Assembly: GCA_037045355.1 (NCBI GenBank)
Contig: JBAOHO010000002.1
Coordinates: 12,804 to 76,803 of the forward strand
Reading direction: 5' to 3'
Length of the DNA: 64,000 bases
From: Candidatus Nanopelagicales bacterium
GTDB taxonomy: Bacteria > Actinomycetota > Actinomycetes > S36-B12 > GCA-2699445
The position numbers and the translations under genes were made by a program. Below, one piece after another: positions 20,132-31,369 of the stretch; the stretch's first letter is position 1, and every line of letters starts with the position of its first letter. A model generated the notes under the pieces. It searched no databases. It was not told where the DNA came from and was given only the letters and a program-made list of their open reading frames with translations.

Positions 20132-21428
20132 TCAGCCCGCCGAACCGATCAGTACCGGGACCTCGTCCACCGTCAGTTCGCTGGTCTCTTCGCAGGTGTT
20201 GTCCGGCAAGCGGCACACTTCGGCGGAGCCCCCCAACGGATAGGCCACCTGGACGTTCTCCTTATCGCCCTCCTCAGGCTGCGCCCACGCGATGGAAATT
20301 CTCCTTGCCATCCTTGATGAACGCGCACCGAACCAGTTCGCCCTTCTGCTCGCATCCGTTGAAGCGCGTACCCCTGACCCAGTCAGCGAACGTCGCCAGG
20401 CCAATCGTTGCCGGGTCCCCGGGTCGAGTCTGGATTCCCGGGAATGCGTCGTACTGCTTGGTGGCGAAGTACCAATAGTTGCGGGGGACATCCAGACGCC
20501 ACCCGTCCAGGTAAGTTCGAACCGCCCAGGCTGCCGCGCGATCGCCGGTGATCCGACCATTCGGTTCACCTCCGGGAACCCCTACGAAGTAGTTCACCTC
20601 GGTGTCCCACAGTGGCTTGCCCTTGGGGGCGCCCATATCGGCCAGCATTTCGCGGAACTTGGAGATCTGCTCACGCCGCGTGGCCGGACCGGTCTCACCT
20701 GGCGGGTAGAAGTGACCGTTGTATACATCGAACGGCCACCCGGCCTGCTTCAAGTCCTCGAGGTATGCGGTTACGAAACCATCCAGATAGTCCTGGCGGT
20801 GAGTCTGCATACTCGACATCGTGACGATCGCCTTAGGGTCTTCTTCGTTGACGACCTTGCGCAGTATCTTGGTCATCTCGGTGAGTTGCCCCGGCGTCCC
20901 CTGGAAGAACTGAGGAGAGGAACCCTCATTCCAGACCTCATACGCCTGGATCTTGCCCTTGTACCGTTTGACGACCGCCCGAACGTAGTCCTCGTAGTCC
21001 TGCATGTTCTTCGGCGGCGCAGAGGATTTGGGACCGAACACCTCAACAGATGGGTCCTTGACCTTGCCAGCTGCCCACTTCGGTGTTCCGCAGAACGAAT
21101 ACACCAAGTACTCTCCACCGTACTCCTGGTGAGCAGCCACAGTGAGGTCGAACAAGGGCCAATCGTATTGCCCCTTCTTCTTCTCGACGGCGCGCCACAG
21201 CGGTGCGCAGTTCATCCGCAAGTTGCCCGACTTGGTCTCAGGATCGGCATGGAAGGAGTGCATGGTGAGCTGTTCTCCGGTGACGTCAAACGGGGTGCCC
21301 TCGGGCAATGGCTTGAAGTCGCCGGCAACCTCCGCAGGACTGGCACCCGGGGCAGCCGGTTCCTGGCTCGAGCAAGCCGACAGAACGACAACTCCGGCCA
21401 GAGCGACAACGCCCATCGCACGCAACAT
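20132..21428 (-). CDS. Secreted lipoprotein, GH39-like glycoside hydrolase
   Basis: Signal peptide with lipobox (GVVVLSACSS), so anchored outside the membrane. The body is a clan-A type TIM barrel: the acid/base Glu in QAYEVWNEGSSPQFF near residue 170 and the likely nucleophile Glu in PLWDTEVNYFV near residue 275. Two smaller relatives lie at 26863 and 31370. Near 20285 the frame breaks after GKENFHR; in another frame the protein continues through EEGDKENVQVAYPLGG to a stop at 20132, giving about 430 residues with a beta-rich tail. ATG 21428 starts 14 bases after the ligase stop. Substrate unknown; the locus suggests its own polysaccharide or a precursor. Confidence 0.75.
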
Positions 21429-21441
21429 GTATCAACAGCCC

Positions 21442-22771
21442 CTAGTCGTCGGTGATCTCGGGCGAGTGTAACTGGTCCCTGGTTCGGGGCGGCCGAGCAC
21501 TGACAGGCACGGCCCACCGTCGGTCTGGGCCACCCGACCTCACCCTGAAACGCCATTCCCGCCACTACCAGCATGGGGAACAGGTAGCTGATGGGGAAGT
21601 AGGTCAGACCCATCGGCACCTCCACGGCGGCTTGGACGCACACGAGCACCAGCAGGGCTACAGCGAGATGCGCACTACCCTTCGGTCGCGACAAAGTAGC
21701 GATTGCCGCAGTGAGTGCGACAGCGGACAAGGCAGCCAGTCCCACCAGTCCCGACTGGGATGCTGCCTCGAGAATCTCATTGTGCGCGTGCAGTGGGTGC
21801 CACCATTGGGATGGCCCCTGGTCCCAGAACGTGTTGCTGAACGCGTCTGTCCCGTAACCAGTCACCGGTGAGTCCCGGAACAACCACTCCGCAACCGACC
21901 AGGGAACTTGTCGTCCGGTGAACAGTCTGTTGAATAGTTGCTCAATCGGCAGAGACTCGGCGATGGGAGTGAACAGGATGAATGGGCTCATGGGGATGAG
22001 CAGCGCCAGGGCCACTACCGCCGCACGCAGACGGTCTTGCGTGGCCACAACGACCAGCGCCAGGACCGCGAGGATCGTACCGGCCACCGCGGCTCGGCTC
22101 TGGCTCCACAGCACGGCGACGACACACAAAGCAGGAATCAACCAGGTCACCCAGCGGACCTTGACCAAGGGGAGTAGGAGCGCCAAGAGCAGGGTCGCCG
22201 CCGCGATCGGGCCCAATGTATTCGGGTGAAGTGTGATCCCACGCAGAGCTGAAACTCCGAAAGTGGTTCGCTCGTAGTCCCCGACTGAGTGGAAGGCCCC
22301 GTCCACAAGGCCGGCCGCAGTCGCGACCCCGTATGCCAGGCTCAGAATCACGATGGTCGCCCCCACAGCCACAGCTGTCCGGACCAGCGCCGTGGCGCGG
22401 GGTGGTGCGAGCACCAAGACCACAGCGACAGCCGCCATGGCGATTGTCGCTGTGGGCAGAGGTTCACCGTGAATTATCGAAGTAATCCAGGGGGACAACC
22501 AGAAGGATGCGACGGCGATTGCTGCGCACAACCGCGGGATCGAGACCCTTTGCGTGGCAAGCAGAAAGCAGGCAGCGCACACTGCAATGATCAGTGTCCC
22601 AATATCCAGCCAGCCGGGGTCACGAGCAGGCGGAAAGGTCATGGCCACAACGATTCGAACAGCGGCAACCACCAATACCACTGCCGGCACCACTCGCTGC
22701 CAGACACCTACCGGCGTTGTGGCTGGCGGAATCGACCGACCCACGCCACCCTGCCCCGCCTCACTCGTCAT
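21442..22771 (-). CDS. O-antigen ligase/polymerase-like membrane protein
   Basis: About 440 residues with ten or more membrane helices. Two motifs match the WaaL/Wzy superfamily: GITLHPNTLGPIAAAT in the middle and LHAHNEILEAASQSGLVGL in the long outside loop near residue 325. It would join or polymerise undecaprenyl-linked glycan outside the membrane. The listed frame stays open to 21212 and would overlap the lipoprotein gene by 216 bases; a one-base shift near 21540 instead gives a stop at 21442, just ahead of that gene, which I prefer. Its ATG overlaps the stop of the Wzt-like gene (ATGA at 22768-22771), so it is coupled to the exporter. Confidence 0.8.
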
Positions 22772-24101
22772 CTTCTGGGGTTCTTCACAGCGATCCGTTG
22801 AGGTGCTGCAGAGTCCGACCCCCGGTCATGTAGCCCCCCGGGGTCCACGGCCACGGAACCAGATCCGGTCGAAACGGTCACCACGCCTCCGGAGGCCCGC
22901 CAGAAGCCGGGCTGGACGAACAACCCGCCCTGATGCGAGCCGCCTTCGCGCACCACGAAGTCCTGACCTTTCTCATCCACGTCGAGTACGTGGCCGTCGA
23001 TACTCACTTCGGTGCGAAGGTTGTACTGACCCGGCGCGAGCAGCAGCGGGTCCATCACCCATTCCACGTACCGATCACCAGCGTTGACCTTCATCAGGCC
23101 GTCCGCCCCGGAATGCACCGCCATCACCGTGACGTCGTCGCTGTTGCGGATCTGGAGGCCGAAAGCGACGCGATCAACCTGCTCACGTGCCGAGTAGCAG
23201 ATGCGTGCGGTAGCCGCAGCGCCAGAGAGGAGTCGCGGCAGCGACTCACCTGCGGGGTCCCGGAACTCGACGGCGGTCACACGGATCTCCCCCGACCCGC
23301 GGCGTTGCGATTGATCCATCGGCCCGGGCTTCTCCGGGCACGGGCAGCGGCCTTGCTGGCTTCGATCTCATTGACACGTTCCAGGTATGCCTGCGCGACC
23401 TTGCGCGTGGGACCGATCTGCTGCACCTCGCCGCGCTCCAGCCACAGTGTTTCGTCGCACAACTGTTGGACCTGCCCGAGACTGTGGGAGACCAAGACCA
23501 TCGTGGTGCCGCTGCGGCGCAGTCCATGCATATGGTCGAAGCATTTCCGCTGGAATTCCTCGTCACCGACGCTGATGACCTCGTCGACTATCAGGATTTC
23601 GGGCCTGACCATGACCGACACGGCGAACCCCAACCGCACGTGCATTCCCGACGAGTAATGCTTGATCGGATTGTCGATGAACTCACCGATATCGGCGAAC
23701 TCAATGATCTGATCCATCATCCGGTTCATCTCTTGCCCGGTGAAACCCAGGATCGTCCCGTTGAGCCTGATGTTCTCCCGACCGGTGAGTTCGGGATGAA
23801 ACCCGGCTCCCACCTCAAGCAGTGCCGCCACTCGCCCATTGACCGTCACATTCCCTGACGTCGGTCGGTAAATTCCGGTCAGAACCTTCAGCGCCGTCGA
23901 CTTGCCGGATCCGTTGTGGCCGATGATTCCCAGCGATGCCCCCTTCGGAACGGCGAAAGTCGCATCCCGCAGCGCCCAGAAGTCCCGGTGCCCAGGGGGC
24001 CTCCCTCGGGCCAGCCGTTCCTTCAGCGAGTGTGTCTCACCTCACTGCGGATGCGGAACTTCTTGGACAGACCACACAGCCTGGATCGCAGGTTCGGTCA
24101 T
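22768..24101 (-). CDS. Polysaccharide ABC exporter ATPase with carbohydrate-binding tail, Wzt-like
   Basis: ATP-binding subunit. Walker A in GHNGSGKSTALKVLTG, ABC signature KHYSSGMHVRLGFAV, Walker B ILIVDEVISVGDEEF and the switch LVSHSLGQV. The C-terminal 180 residues are a Wzt_C-type beta-sandwich (EIRVTAVEFRDPAGES, VAFGLQIRNSDDVTVMA), which in known systems reads the glycan end before export. Frame breaks lie near 24055 and 23310, so the two domains appear in different frames; together they make one protein. ATG 24101 has GAGGAG upstream and overlaps the permease stop (ATGA). A Wzt with a tail implies a chain terminator mark on the glycan. Confidence 0.87.
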
Positions 24102-24928
24102 ATCTCCTCACTCAGATCTTGACCCCAGCGTCGGTGGATGAACGCAGCCGCCCCAGCGGCGAGCACCGTCCAGCCGACCACGTAGGCGATCGTCTTGGGG
24201 CCCGGGCAAGCGTCAACCCATAGATGAGGTCACGCGAGATCTGCACCAACGCAGTCATCGGGTTCAACTCGATCAGGGCACGGAGGGGGACGCCCCGTGC
24301 ATCCTCAGGGATCAGATCGATGGGGTAGATCACCGGTGTCACGAAGAACCACATCTGCAGGAGGATCGCCGTGATCTGGCCGGTGTCACGGAAGCGGACG
24401 TACGACACTGCGAGGCAGTAGCCCAGACAGGTGGCGAACAAGCGCGGTGACGACCAAGACAAGGGGATAGAGCAGCCAGGTCCAGCCGACGTTGAAGAAC
24501 ACCAGCATGAGAATCAGCATCACTGCGGCCTCGAGCAGTCGCTCGATCAGACTGGTGATGGCGGCCGCGAAGACCGGCACGTAGGAGGGGATGTAGACCT
24601 TCTGCATCATGGGCCCCATCCCCACGATGGACCCGATGCATGCGTTGACGGTCTGCGCGAAGAGGTTCCAGGTGACCAGGCCGCAGAAGAACCAGACCGC
24701 GAAGACTCCCTCGTGTCCGTTGCCCATCGGCGGCGCCTGCGCTCGGAAGATGACAGCGAACACGAGGCTGTAGATGAACACCGTCGCAAGGGGGACAATC
24801 AGCGTCCATATCCATCCCAGGGCGGTAGCCGTGAAACGGCCCTTGAGATCGCGGATGGCGAAAGCCCAGATCAGGCGCCAGTGGGATCGCGCGCTACCTT
24901 GCCGCATCGTGATGGAAGTATCAGACAT
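24098..24928 (-). CDS. Polysaccharide ABC exporter permease, Wzm-like
   Basis: ABC-2 type permease, about 276 residues, six membrane helices. It shows RDLKGRFTATALGWIWTLI near the N-terminus (the usual amphipathic start) and WFFVTPVIYPIDLIPED toward the end, both family features. Frame breaks lie near 24445 (one extra base between VVTA and LFATCLGY) and near 24200; after the latter the C-terminus reads IAYVVGWTVLAAGAAAFIHR and ends at an ATGA overlap with the ATPase gene. It is the first gene of a wzm-wzt-ligase operon. AAGGA lies 8 bases before the ATG. Confidence 0.87.
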
Positions 24929-25093
24929 TGACCGGTCCTTGGCTGCCCCTCGAACTTGGCGCCATCAGACGATTCAACCCCTCGCCCCCAAGTCGCCGCG
25001 GAAGTGGCGTAAGAAGGTTACCTCAGGGATCCACGCCGCCGGTGGCGGTGACCGATCTGAGTGGCGCAACCGCAGCAGGCTGGGGGACTTGAG

Positions 25094-26802
25094 ATGACCA
25101 CGGCGATAGGGACAACGCGTTGGGCCGCGGATCCCTGGCGGCTGTGGTCCGTCTGGGCGCCCTTGGGTGCGGCCTTCGCCTTCTGGGCCTTCGAGGCGCT
25201 CCCCGGGTTCAACCCCACTGACGACGGCTTCGTCTTGGCCCAGGCCTGGCGAGTCACCCACCTCGAGGTTCCCCACCGTCGACTTCACCTCACCGCGACC
25301 GTTGGGGTCGGCGTTGATGCATGCTCCGGAGACCATGATCCCGTTCGGGACGCTGGCATTCAGCCGTCTCGTTGTCGTGCTGCAGATGCTATGGATCGCG
25401 GTGGCTTCGGTGCGGTTGATGACCGACCGCCGCTTGCGCCTGAGCGGGATTCAGGGCTTCACGCCGCGTGATGATCGCGTTTCTGCTGAACGTCTCGACC
25501 TGGCCGATCATGGCCTGGCACACCATCGATGGGCTATTCCTCGGCATCTCCGCCCTGTGGCTGGCTTTGCGCACCGCGTCCTCCTCCCGGTGGGCGCATG
25601 CCCAGTGGACGGCCGTTTGGCTGATGGCCGGCTCTGCCCCGCTGATCAAGCAGGGGTTCGCCGTGGTCCCCGTCCTGGTGGTCCTGCTGGTGAGCCTGAC
25701 CGGGCGGGCACGAGGACTGCTCTACTTGCCGGTGGCGATTGTCCCCGGAGTCCTCTACCTCGTGCTCACCCGCGACACACCTGGAGGCCTGGGGGGACAG
25801 TTGTACTCCGGCAGCCTGGCGGAGCTTCGGCAACCGGCGGAAACCCTGCTGGCAACCGAGCAGTCCAGCGCCGGGATTCTGGCCGTCGTCGCGGTGGCCG
25901 TCTCATTCGCGCTCGTGACCTGGGTGCGGAGAGGCCCGTCCCTGGTCGCCTTCACCGCGGCCGTGATCGCGATCGGGCCGATTCTGTACGCCGTGTCTCG
26001 CGATCTGGGCGGCATCTACGGAGTGTGGCCGTGGATCGCGACCATCACCCTGATCGCCTCGACCGTGCTGACCATTACACGGCTGGATCTGGTGGCAAGC
26101 GCAGCCGGACTCTTGGGCCTCGCGTACGCCACTGCCGCGTCCTGGGGAGTCACCAATCCGGGGTTGATCGCCGGAGCCATGGTCGCCGGTGGGCTAGGGC
26201 TGCTGGCATACCGCCGGCAACAGGCGGCTGCCGAGGTCGAGAGCCCACCCCCTCCTGGCTTCTCCCTCGCGACCATGCTGATCCTGGCAATCTGCGCGCT
26301 GATCGTGCTGCCAGCCCGCGCCTCGGCCCCCTACCGCGACGTGCCACGATCCGGCATGTCTGCATCGGTCGACGATCCGCGGCTGGCGCTGATCCGGATG
26401 AGTCCGCAGACGGCCGCCTACATCGACGCTCTGCGAGACTGTCTCGCCCGCTACCCGGCGACCACTGTCGCTGTGCTTCCCGACGGTGCCGGGCTGTATC
26501 CGTTACTGGGACTGCGCAATCCCTTCGACAGCGACTGGTGGTGGACCGATGAGCGTTCAGGTGATCACGAGCAACGGGTCGCCGCCACGGTCGCCCAACT
26601 CAATGCGAGCGACGACTGGCTGGTTCTGTTCCAATCATTCGACCTCGCCTACCTTGCCGGGCTGAGTCCCGATCAGGTGAGAACCCCGGGCGAACCCTTC
26701 TCCTTCGTCCCAGGGGACATCCAGATTCTTCAACGGCTACACGGAAGACCCGTGCAGTGTGGGTCGCTCACCGGCGTCTACCGGCCGCGCGGTTCAGCAT
26801 GA
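25094..26802 (+). CDS. Membrane protein, GT-C glycosyltransferase-like
   Basis: Multi-pass protein of about 570 residues. After the N-terminal helix comes an outside acidic motif (GFNPTDDGFVLAQAWR), the place where GT-C enzymes carry their catalytic Asp pair; then about eleven helices and a soluble C-terminal domain (residues 420-570) ending in GSLTGVYRPRGSA. No family name can be fixed. Two frame breaks near 25265 and 25460 split the first 130 residues. It stands between the exporter operon (divergent) and a secreted GH39-like gene, 60 bases downstream, so likely the same transcription unit. Confidence 0.65.
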
Positions 26803-26849
26803 ATCACAACCGTCCGCTGCTTCGGTCGCTTCATGCCAGGACGGCCGGG

Positions 26850-26855
26850 TACTGT
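26850..26855 (+). promoter_or_regulatory. Possible leaderless -10 box
   Basis: TACTGT followed by seven bases and an ATG at 26863. Supports 26863 over the first ATG at 26833 as the start of the following secreted protein. Confidence 0.4.
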
Positions 26856-26862
26856 CCCAGCC

Positions 26863-28062
26863 ATGCCGTGTACCCGTCGCCTCGTTGACGGATACCTGAA
26901 GGCTGCGCTCGACCAGTCTCGGGGGATCGGGCGCTCGCTAACCCCGCGCGTTCACCGGGGTTCGCCCATCTTCGCGACCATCGCGGTACTGGTCACCATG
27001 ATCGCAATGTCAGCCCCCGCGCAGGCGAGGGAAGGCGAATCGGCGACGGCGCAAGTGTCCCTGGGAATCCACAACTTCCAGTCAACCGACGCCTGGAACT
27101 TCCTTCATGTCGCGCCGCAACTAGTGTCTCGCCTCAACTGCGATCCGGTGATGACCGCAACGCCTCGGGCGGTCAGAGCAGCAGCGCATCGTCAGATGGA
27201 AGGTCCCCAGGCCGTGTTGGTGGGCTGCGGATCGGGGCCAGGTGACCGGAAGTACGGATCCGGTCCTATGTCAGGTCCAGCGGGACCTGAGGATGCGGCC
27301 GGGCCCGGTTCAGCCGCAACACCTACGGTCGGTCGGTACACGCGGTGGCTCACGATGCTTGAGCGGACTCTCGGGGACAAGATGTGGCGTCTCCAAGTCT
27401 GGAATGAAGCCAATCTGAGCCAGTTCTATCGAGGATCACCAGGGGACTTGGTCGACCTCACATTCGCGGCGGCCCGGGTTCTCGGGCGAGACAGGGTAGT
27501 CGCTCCCTCCTTCGCGTTGATCACGACCGACACCATGTCGGGTGGCTGGCACGACGGACGCCAGTTGACTCGGGCGGAGTTTCCCACGGTCTACTGGCAG
27601 CTCCTCGCCTCGCGGGCGAGGCAGCGGGGACAGCGAATCCCTGTCTCCGCTGCGACATACAACGGGTACGGTCACGGCGTCACTATTGAAGCCGCAGCTC
27701 GGGAACGACTTGAGGGCCTGTTGAACTTCCGCAGGACTGTCTACCGCGCACTGGGTGACCGCGACCTCCCGCTCTGGGATACCGAATGGAACCTTCGCAA
27801 TCAGGACTCCTCCAATACCGCGTACGTCCCGGGCGGGTTTCCTGACAGCGCCGAGACGGCTCGAGTGTGGTCGCAATCGGTCATCGATGCCGCGTGCCTC
27901 GGTTACGAGTGGCAGTTCCCCTATCTATGGACTGACCGCTCTATCCAATCGGGATGGGAATCTGCGCAGATCCAGTTATCGCCCGAAAGTCGGCATGTCA
28001 ATGCGCAGTTTCGGCGGATCAATGGGCAGACCATCTCGTGCCCCACGAGGAGCTCTGGGTAA
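26863..28062 (+). CDS. Secreted GH39-like protein, copy 2
   Basis: About 399 residues with a signal peptide (IFATIAVLVTMIAMSAPAQA) after a long basic N-terminus. The barrel shows LGIHNFQSTDAWNFLH, the acid/base Glu in RLQVWNEANLSQFYRGSP and the likely nucleophile in PLWDTEWNLRNQ. It is clearly paralogous to the protein at 31370 (shared YRGSP-DLVDLTFAAA block and the same order of motifs) and more distantly to the lipoprotein at 20132. Undamaged. It probably cleaves or remodels a surface polysaccharide outside the cell; substrate not readable. Confidence 0.75.
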   Translation: MPCTRRLVDGYLKAALDQSRGIGRSLTPRVHRGSPIFATIAVLVTMIAMSAPAQAREGESATAQVSLGIHNFQSTDAWNFLHVAPQLVSRLNCDPVMTATPRAVRAAAHRQMEGPQAVLVGCGSGPGDRKYGSGPMSGPAGPEDAAGPGSAATPTVGRYTRWLTMLERTLGDKMWRLQVWNEANLSQFYRGSPGDLVDLTFAAARVLGRDRVVAPSFALITTDTMSGGWHDGRQLTRAEFPTVYWQLLASRARQRGQRIPVSAATYNGYGHGVTIEAAARERLEGLLNFRRTVYRALGDRDLPLWDTEWNLRNQDSSNTAYVPGGFPDSAETARVWSQSVIDAACLGYEWQFPYLWTDRSIQSGWESAQIQLSPESRHVNAQFRRINGQTISCPTRSSG

Positions 28063-28091
28063 CCCACGACGGCTGCGCTGGGGAACCGCCC

Positions 28092-28555
28092 TCACAGTGC
28101 GATCCACACGAACCGATGCGGACCCGACTCCCTGCTTGTCCCACTCGGCTCCGACTGTGTGCCAACCGAGGCGTTGGTACAGCGACAGAGCCGCGACTCG
28201 TGCCTCCGCCCACAGCGTCGCCGCGTCGTTGGCGGCCGCGACGGCCTGCGCCTCGCTCACCAGCGCGGCCCCGACGCCCAAGCCGCGGTGTCTCGGGCAG
28301 GACCGCCACGCTGCGCAACTGCCAGGCAGGCCTGGGGGGCTCGGCTAAGTCGGGTCGCGGCCACGGCGACCGGCCGAACCGGGCGGCTCCGACGATGGCG
28401 CCGTCGCCGGCATCGACTCGCGCCACCAGCTGCAGCCAGTCGGGCGGCGGTTCGCGATCCGTCGGCAGCGGGCCGTTCGGCCGCATGATCCGTGTCTGCA
28501 GCGCGTGGGCAGCTGCGATATCGGCCCCCTGCGCGATCTCCACCAGCGCGCTCAT
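28092..28555 (-). CDS. GNAT-family N-acetyltransferase
   Basis: About 153 residues. The acetyl-CoA binding core reads WQLRSVAVLPETRGLGVGAA across a frame break near 28290 and continues ALVSEAQAVAAANDAATLWA and AALSLYQRLGWHTVGAEWDK, the usual last strands. A second break near 28120 leads to GPHRFVWIAL and a stop at 28092, a common ending in this group. The ATG at 28555 follows the stop of the metallophosphoesterase by one base, so the two are coupled. Substrate unknown. It converges on the GH39-like gene. Confidence 0.75.
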
Positions 28556-28556
28556 G

Positions 28557-30049
28557 TCAGTCGGACTCGCAGTCCATGGCGCGGCCCTTCAACGTGCACT
28601 CGGCGAACTGCTCGCCCGCCGGATCCAGATGTTCGATCGTCCAGCGGCCGGCCTTCGTTCCCGGTGTGGCCATCGCGAAGCCGAACCGAACATCAGTCCA
28701 CAGCTTCGTGGCGGTCGGGTACGGCGTGATCCCCGGCTGGATCGGTGTGCCGTCGGGGTTGGCGAGCGGGCCGAAGGGCGGAATCGCGTACCCGGTCGTA
28801 GGGTCCAGCAGTGTCCCCCCGTTGCCGAGCACCAGGCTCGGCGGCTGCTCGGGGATCTGCACGAACTGCGCGATGTGATTGTGGCTCGACAGGATCATGC
28901 CGTAGTTGTCCAACAACCCCTGCGCAGCGTCGGTCTGGTCCAGCGATGACCACGGCGTCCACAGCGGGTTGTCCGTCGGAGCGAACTGCGTCGTGACGAT
29001 GCTGAAGATCGGCCGATGCGTCATCAGCCACGACTCCTGGCCCGCCCGCGGTTCAGTCAGCGCCTCCGCATTGACGTAGGTCGGGCGCTGCATCGTCGCC
29101 CAGTCCGTGACACCGGTGTCGGAACCATAGGCGGAGTCGACCAGACGCCAGCCGCAACTTCCGGTCGTCATCGACCTTGAGCGTCGTTGCCCACGTGGCC
29201 GTCGTGGCCGGTTGAGGTGCGACCAGGCCCCCAGCGGTCTGCACCGGCGCGCACAGTCCCGCGGTGCCGGGCCGCGGGTCGAGGAACAGGAAGAACCCGT
29301 TGCCGCCCCGGTCACACGTCTCATGGTTACCGCGCAGCATCACGACCGGCGCCACCGACAACACCGGGTTCATGGGCAGCAGCACATCGGCCAGCCACCC
29401 GTAGTCGCTGTCCGTGAACGGCATCCCCGTCACCGGCGGTGGACTCCCCCCGCACAGCGCCTGCTTGTCGGCCGGGCACGCCTCCTCGCGATAGAAGTAG
29501 TCGCCCACGTTCAGCACGACATCGGGATGCTGCTGGGCGATCCGCCGCGAGATCTTGGCGGCCGGCCACGCATCGGGATCCGCACAGTCCTGGATCGTCG
29601 ATCCCCTGATGCGGCACCCGGTGTCGCTGACCATCGCGATGGAATCCACCTGCTTCGGCATCGCCGCTGGAATCTGATGCCCGCGCATCTGCGCGCTGGT
29701 CAAACCCCTCGGTAGACCCTTCGAACACACCGTCACCGACGCGAAAGCGCTGGCTGCCGTGCCTGGCGGTCGCCGCACGTCCATCTTCAGGCGGCTCCTA
29801 CGGCCCCTCGTGTCGGTCACGTTCACCTTGGGGCACGAGTCACCGCGCGCCACCACCGCCCGCGCCACCAGTCGCGAAGCCGCGGCGGACCTCGGCGCGA
29901 TCAGGGAGTACGCCGCGATGACTCCCGACGGCAGTTGCCCCTGGCGCGCGGCAGCACCAGCGCCGAGCGGTTCCGCATGCCCGGGCGCCGCATGCACAGT
30001 CACGATCACTGCGAGGGATGCGAGCAGCGTCGCCGACTTGTACGATCAT
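28557..30049 (-). CDS. Secreted calcineurin-like metallophosphoesterase
   Basis: About 495 residues with an N-terminal signal sequence (SATLLASLAVIVTVHAAPGHA) that reads correctly from ATG 30049 once one extra G near 30043 is removed. Metal-binding motifs in order: NVGDYFYREEAC, MLRGNHETCDRG, LMTHRPIFSIV and ILSSHNHIAQFV. The first expected motif (DxH) appears as SIAMVSDTGCRI, with Asp but no His. A frame break near 29160 joins KVDDDRKL to RLVDSAYGSD. Probable extracellular phosphatase or nucleotidase of the purple-acid-phosphatase type. It is followed by the GNAT gene. Confidence 0.8.
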
Positions 30050-30159
30050 GATTCGATGCTAGGCCGTGTCTCGAATCTGAAGCCCCCGTGGACCGCTCAC
30101 CGGTACCGGACGGCAGTCCACCTCAAAGGACCTAAATGGTGATCCGGTCCGGACGCCGA

Positions 30160-30188
30160 GAGGGGGCCGGAATGACTCCGGCCCCCTC
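30160..30188 (-). terminator. Strong GC hairpin downstream of the collagen-like gene
   Basis: A perfect 12-bp stem (GAGGGGGCCGGA with TCCGGCCCCCTC) and a 5-base loop (ATGAC), 24 bases past the stop of the gene ending at 30212. There is no T-run, as is common for GC-rich bacteria. It may also act on the opposite strand. Confidence 0.7.
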
Positions 30189-30211
30189 CGCGAACGATCC
30201 TCTAATGAGGC

Positions 30212-30982
30212 TCAGCCGACCGTCAGCGGCCCGGTGACATCATTCGGAGCTTGGATCACCTCAAAGGCGACCAAGGCATCGGACGGATCGGTCTGACCGC
30301 CCTGATAGCAGGAGCCATCGCTGCCCCGGTAGTAGAGATTGATACCGCCGCCTGGAAGGACCTGCCCGGTCAACTGATAGGCGGTCGCGGCCCCCAATGC
30401 GGGTTCTCCAGTTGGCGTTTGGGTCGAGCGAGTTACGGCTCGGCCGGTGCCACCAGCAGTGCCGGCCAACTGATTGGCCCGCTGCACCGAATTCACCCAG
30501 TAGTACGGGGTTCCGGAGCACTGGATATTGAGGAAGGCCACATCCCAGTTGCTGTTCTGCAGAACGCCGGTGTTGTCGTAGGTGTAGATACCGCCACCAT
30601 TCAGGACCTGGACCATCGGTTCAGGGCCGAACCAGCTGTAGCCCATGAACGAACCGATGGAATTGCCGTTCTTGTCCTTGACCGACAACTGCGGTCCGGC
30701 AGGACCTGTCGAACCGGGGGCTCCGGGGGCTCCAGGGGCTCCAGGGGCGCCATTCGAACCGCTGTTTCCCTTGGGTCCCTTCTTGTTCCACTCCATCTTC
30801 TTCCAGCCCTTGGCGCACTTGTTCCCGTCGCGGATCTTCATGTCACCGGACTTCTTGTTGACGCAGACCTTGACCACGTTCTCGGCAGATGCCTGAGTGA
30901 TCATGGGTCCGGTCAAACTCGCGCCGCCAGCGACCATGACAGCGGTCGCCGCAGAGAAGGCGCGCATACGCATCTTCGACAT
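30212..30982 (-). CDS. Secreted protein with short collagen-like repeat
   Basis: 256 residues. Signal peptide RAFSAATAVMVAGGASLTGP ends near QASA. A lysine-rich segment (VKVCVNKKSGDMKIRDGNK) with paired cysteines follows, then four to five Gly-x-y triplets (GAPGAPGAPGAPGSTGPAG) and a globular C-terminal domain of about 150 residues with two more Cys. The N-terminal part plus GxY stretch resembles many actinobacterial secreted proteins of unknown role; the tail may be a trimer head. ATG 30982 is chosen from AGGGAGA just upstream; the open frame extends to 31237 without support. Confidence 0.75.
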   Translation of the reverse strand: MSKMRMRAFSAATAVMVAGGASLTGPMITQASAENVVKVCVNKKSGDMKIRDGNKCAKGWKKMEWNKKGPKGNSGSNGAPGAPGAPGAPGSTGPAGPQLSVKDKNGNSIGSFMGYSWFGPEPMVQVLNGGGIYTYDNTGVLQNSNWDVAFLNIQCSGTPYYWVNSVQRANQLAGTAGGTGRAVTRSTQTPTGEPALGAATAYQLTGQVLPGGGINLYYRGSDGSCYQGGQTDPSDALVAFEVIQAPNDVTGPLTVG

Positions 30983-31369
30983 CTTGTCTCCCTCTTTAGG
31001 TGCGGGAGCTTCGAATCGACCCCCGTCGCCGACACTCTGCCACAAGGCCGACCAGTTTGTGCGCGAATTCCGGGTGAAAGCGCGCGGCTGGCGTAGCCTC
31101 ATGGGTGGAGCCGACGTTCGAACACCCCGACTCCCCGTACGGGCGTAGACGGGATTAGTGGGATGCGTCGCCGACAATCGCCATAGCCCATGATCCGCGA
31201 CTTCCGGGAACGGGTTGACTTCGAATGCGCCCAGCACGTCAGCCCCATCATCCCAACCAACAATCCACTACGCTACCCGCAAACGTCTCGTCCCCACCGG
31301 ATGAGACACAAGCGGATGACTCCGGGACATCCGAAGCAGTTCTCGGGTGCATCACAAGGAGGGGGAGCC

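Noticed and set aside
21212..21441. C-terminal 76 codons of the open ligase frame
   Set aside because: They overlap the signal peptide and start of the GH39-like lipoprotein in another frame and are Arg/Pro/Cys-rich; a one-base shift near 21540 gives a natural end at 21442.
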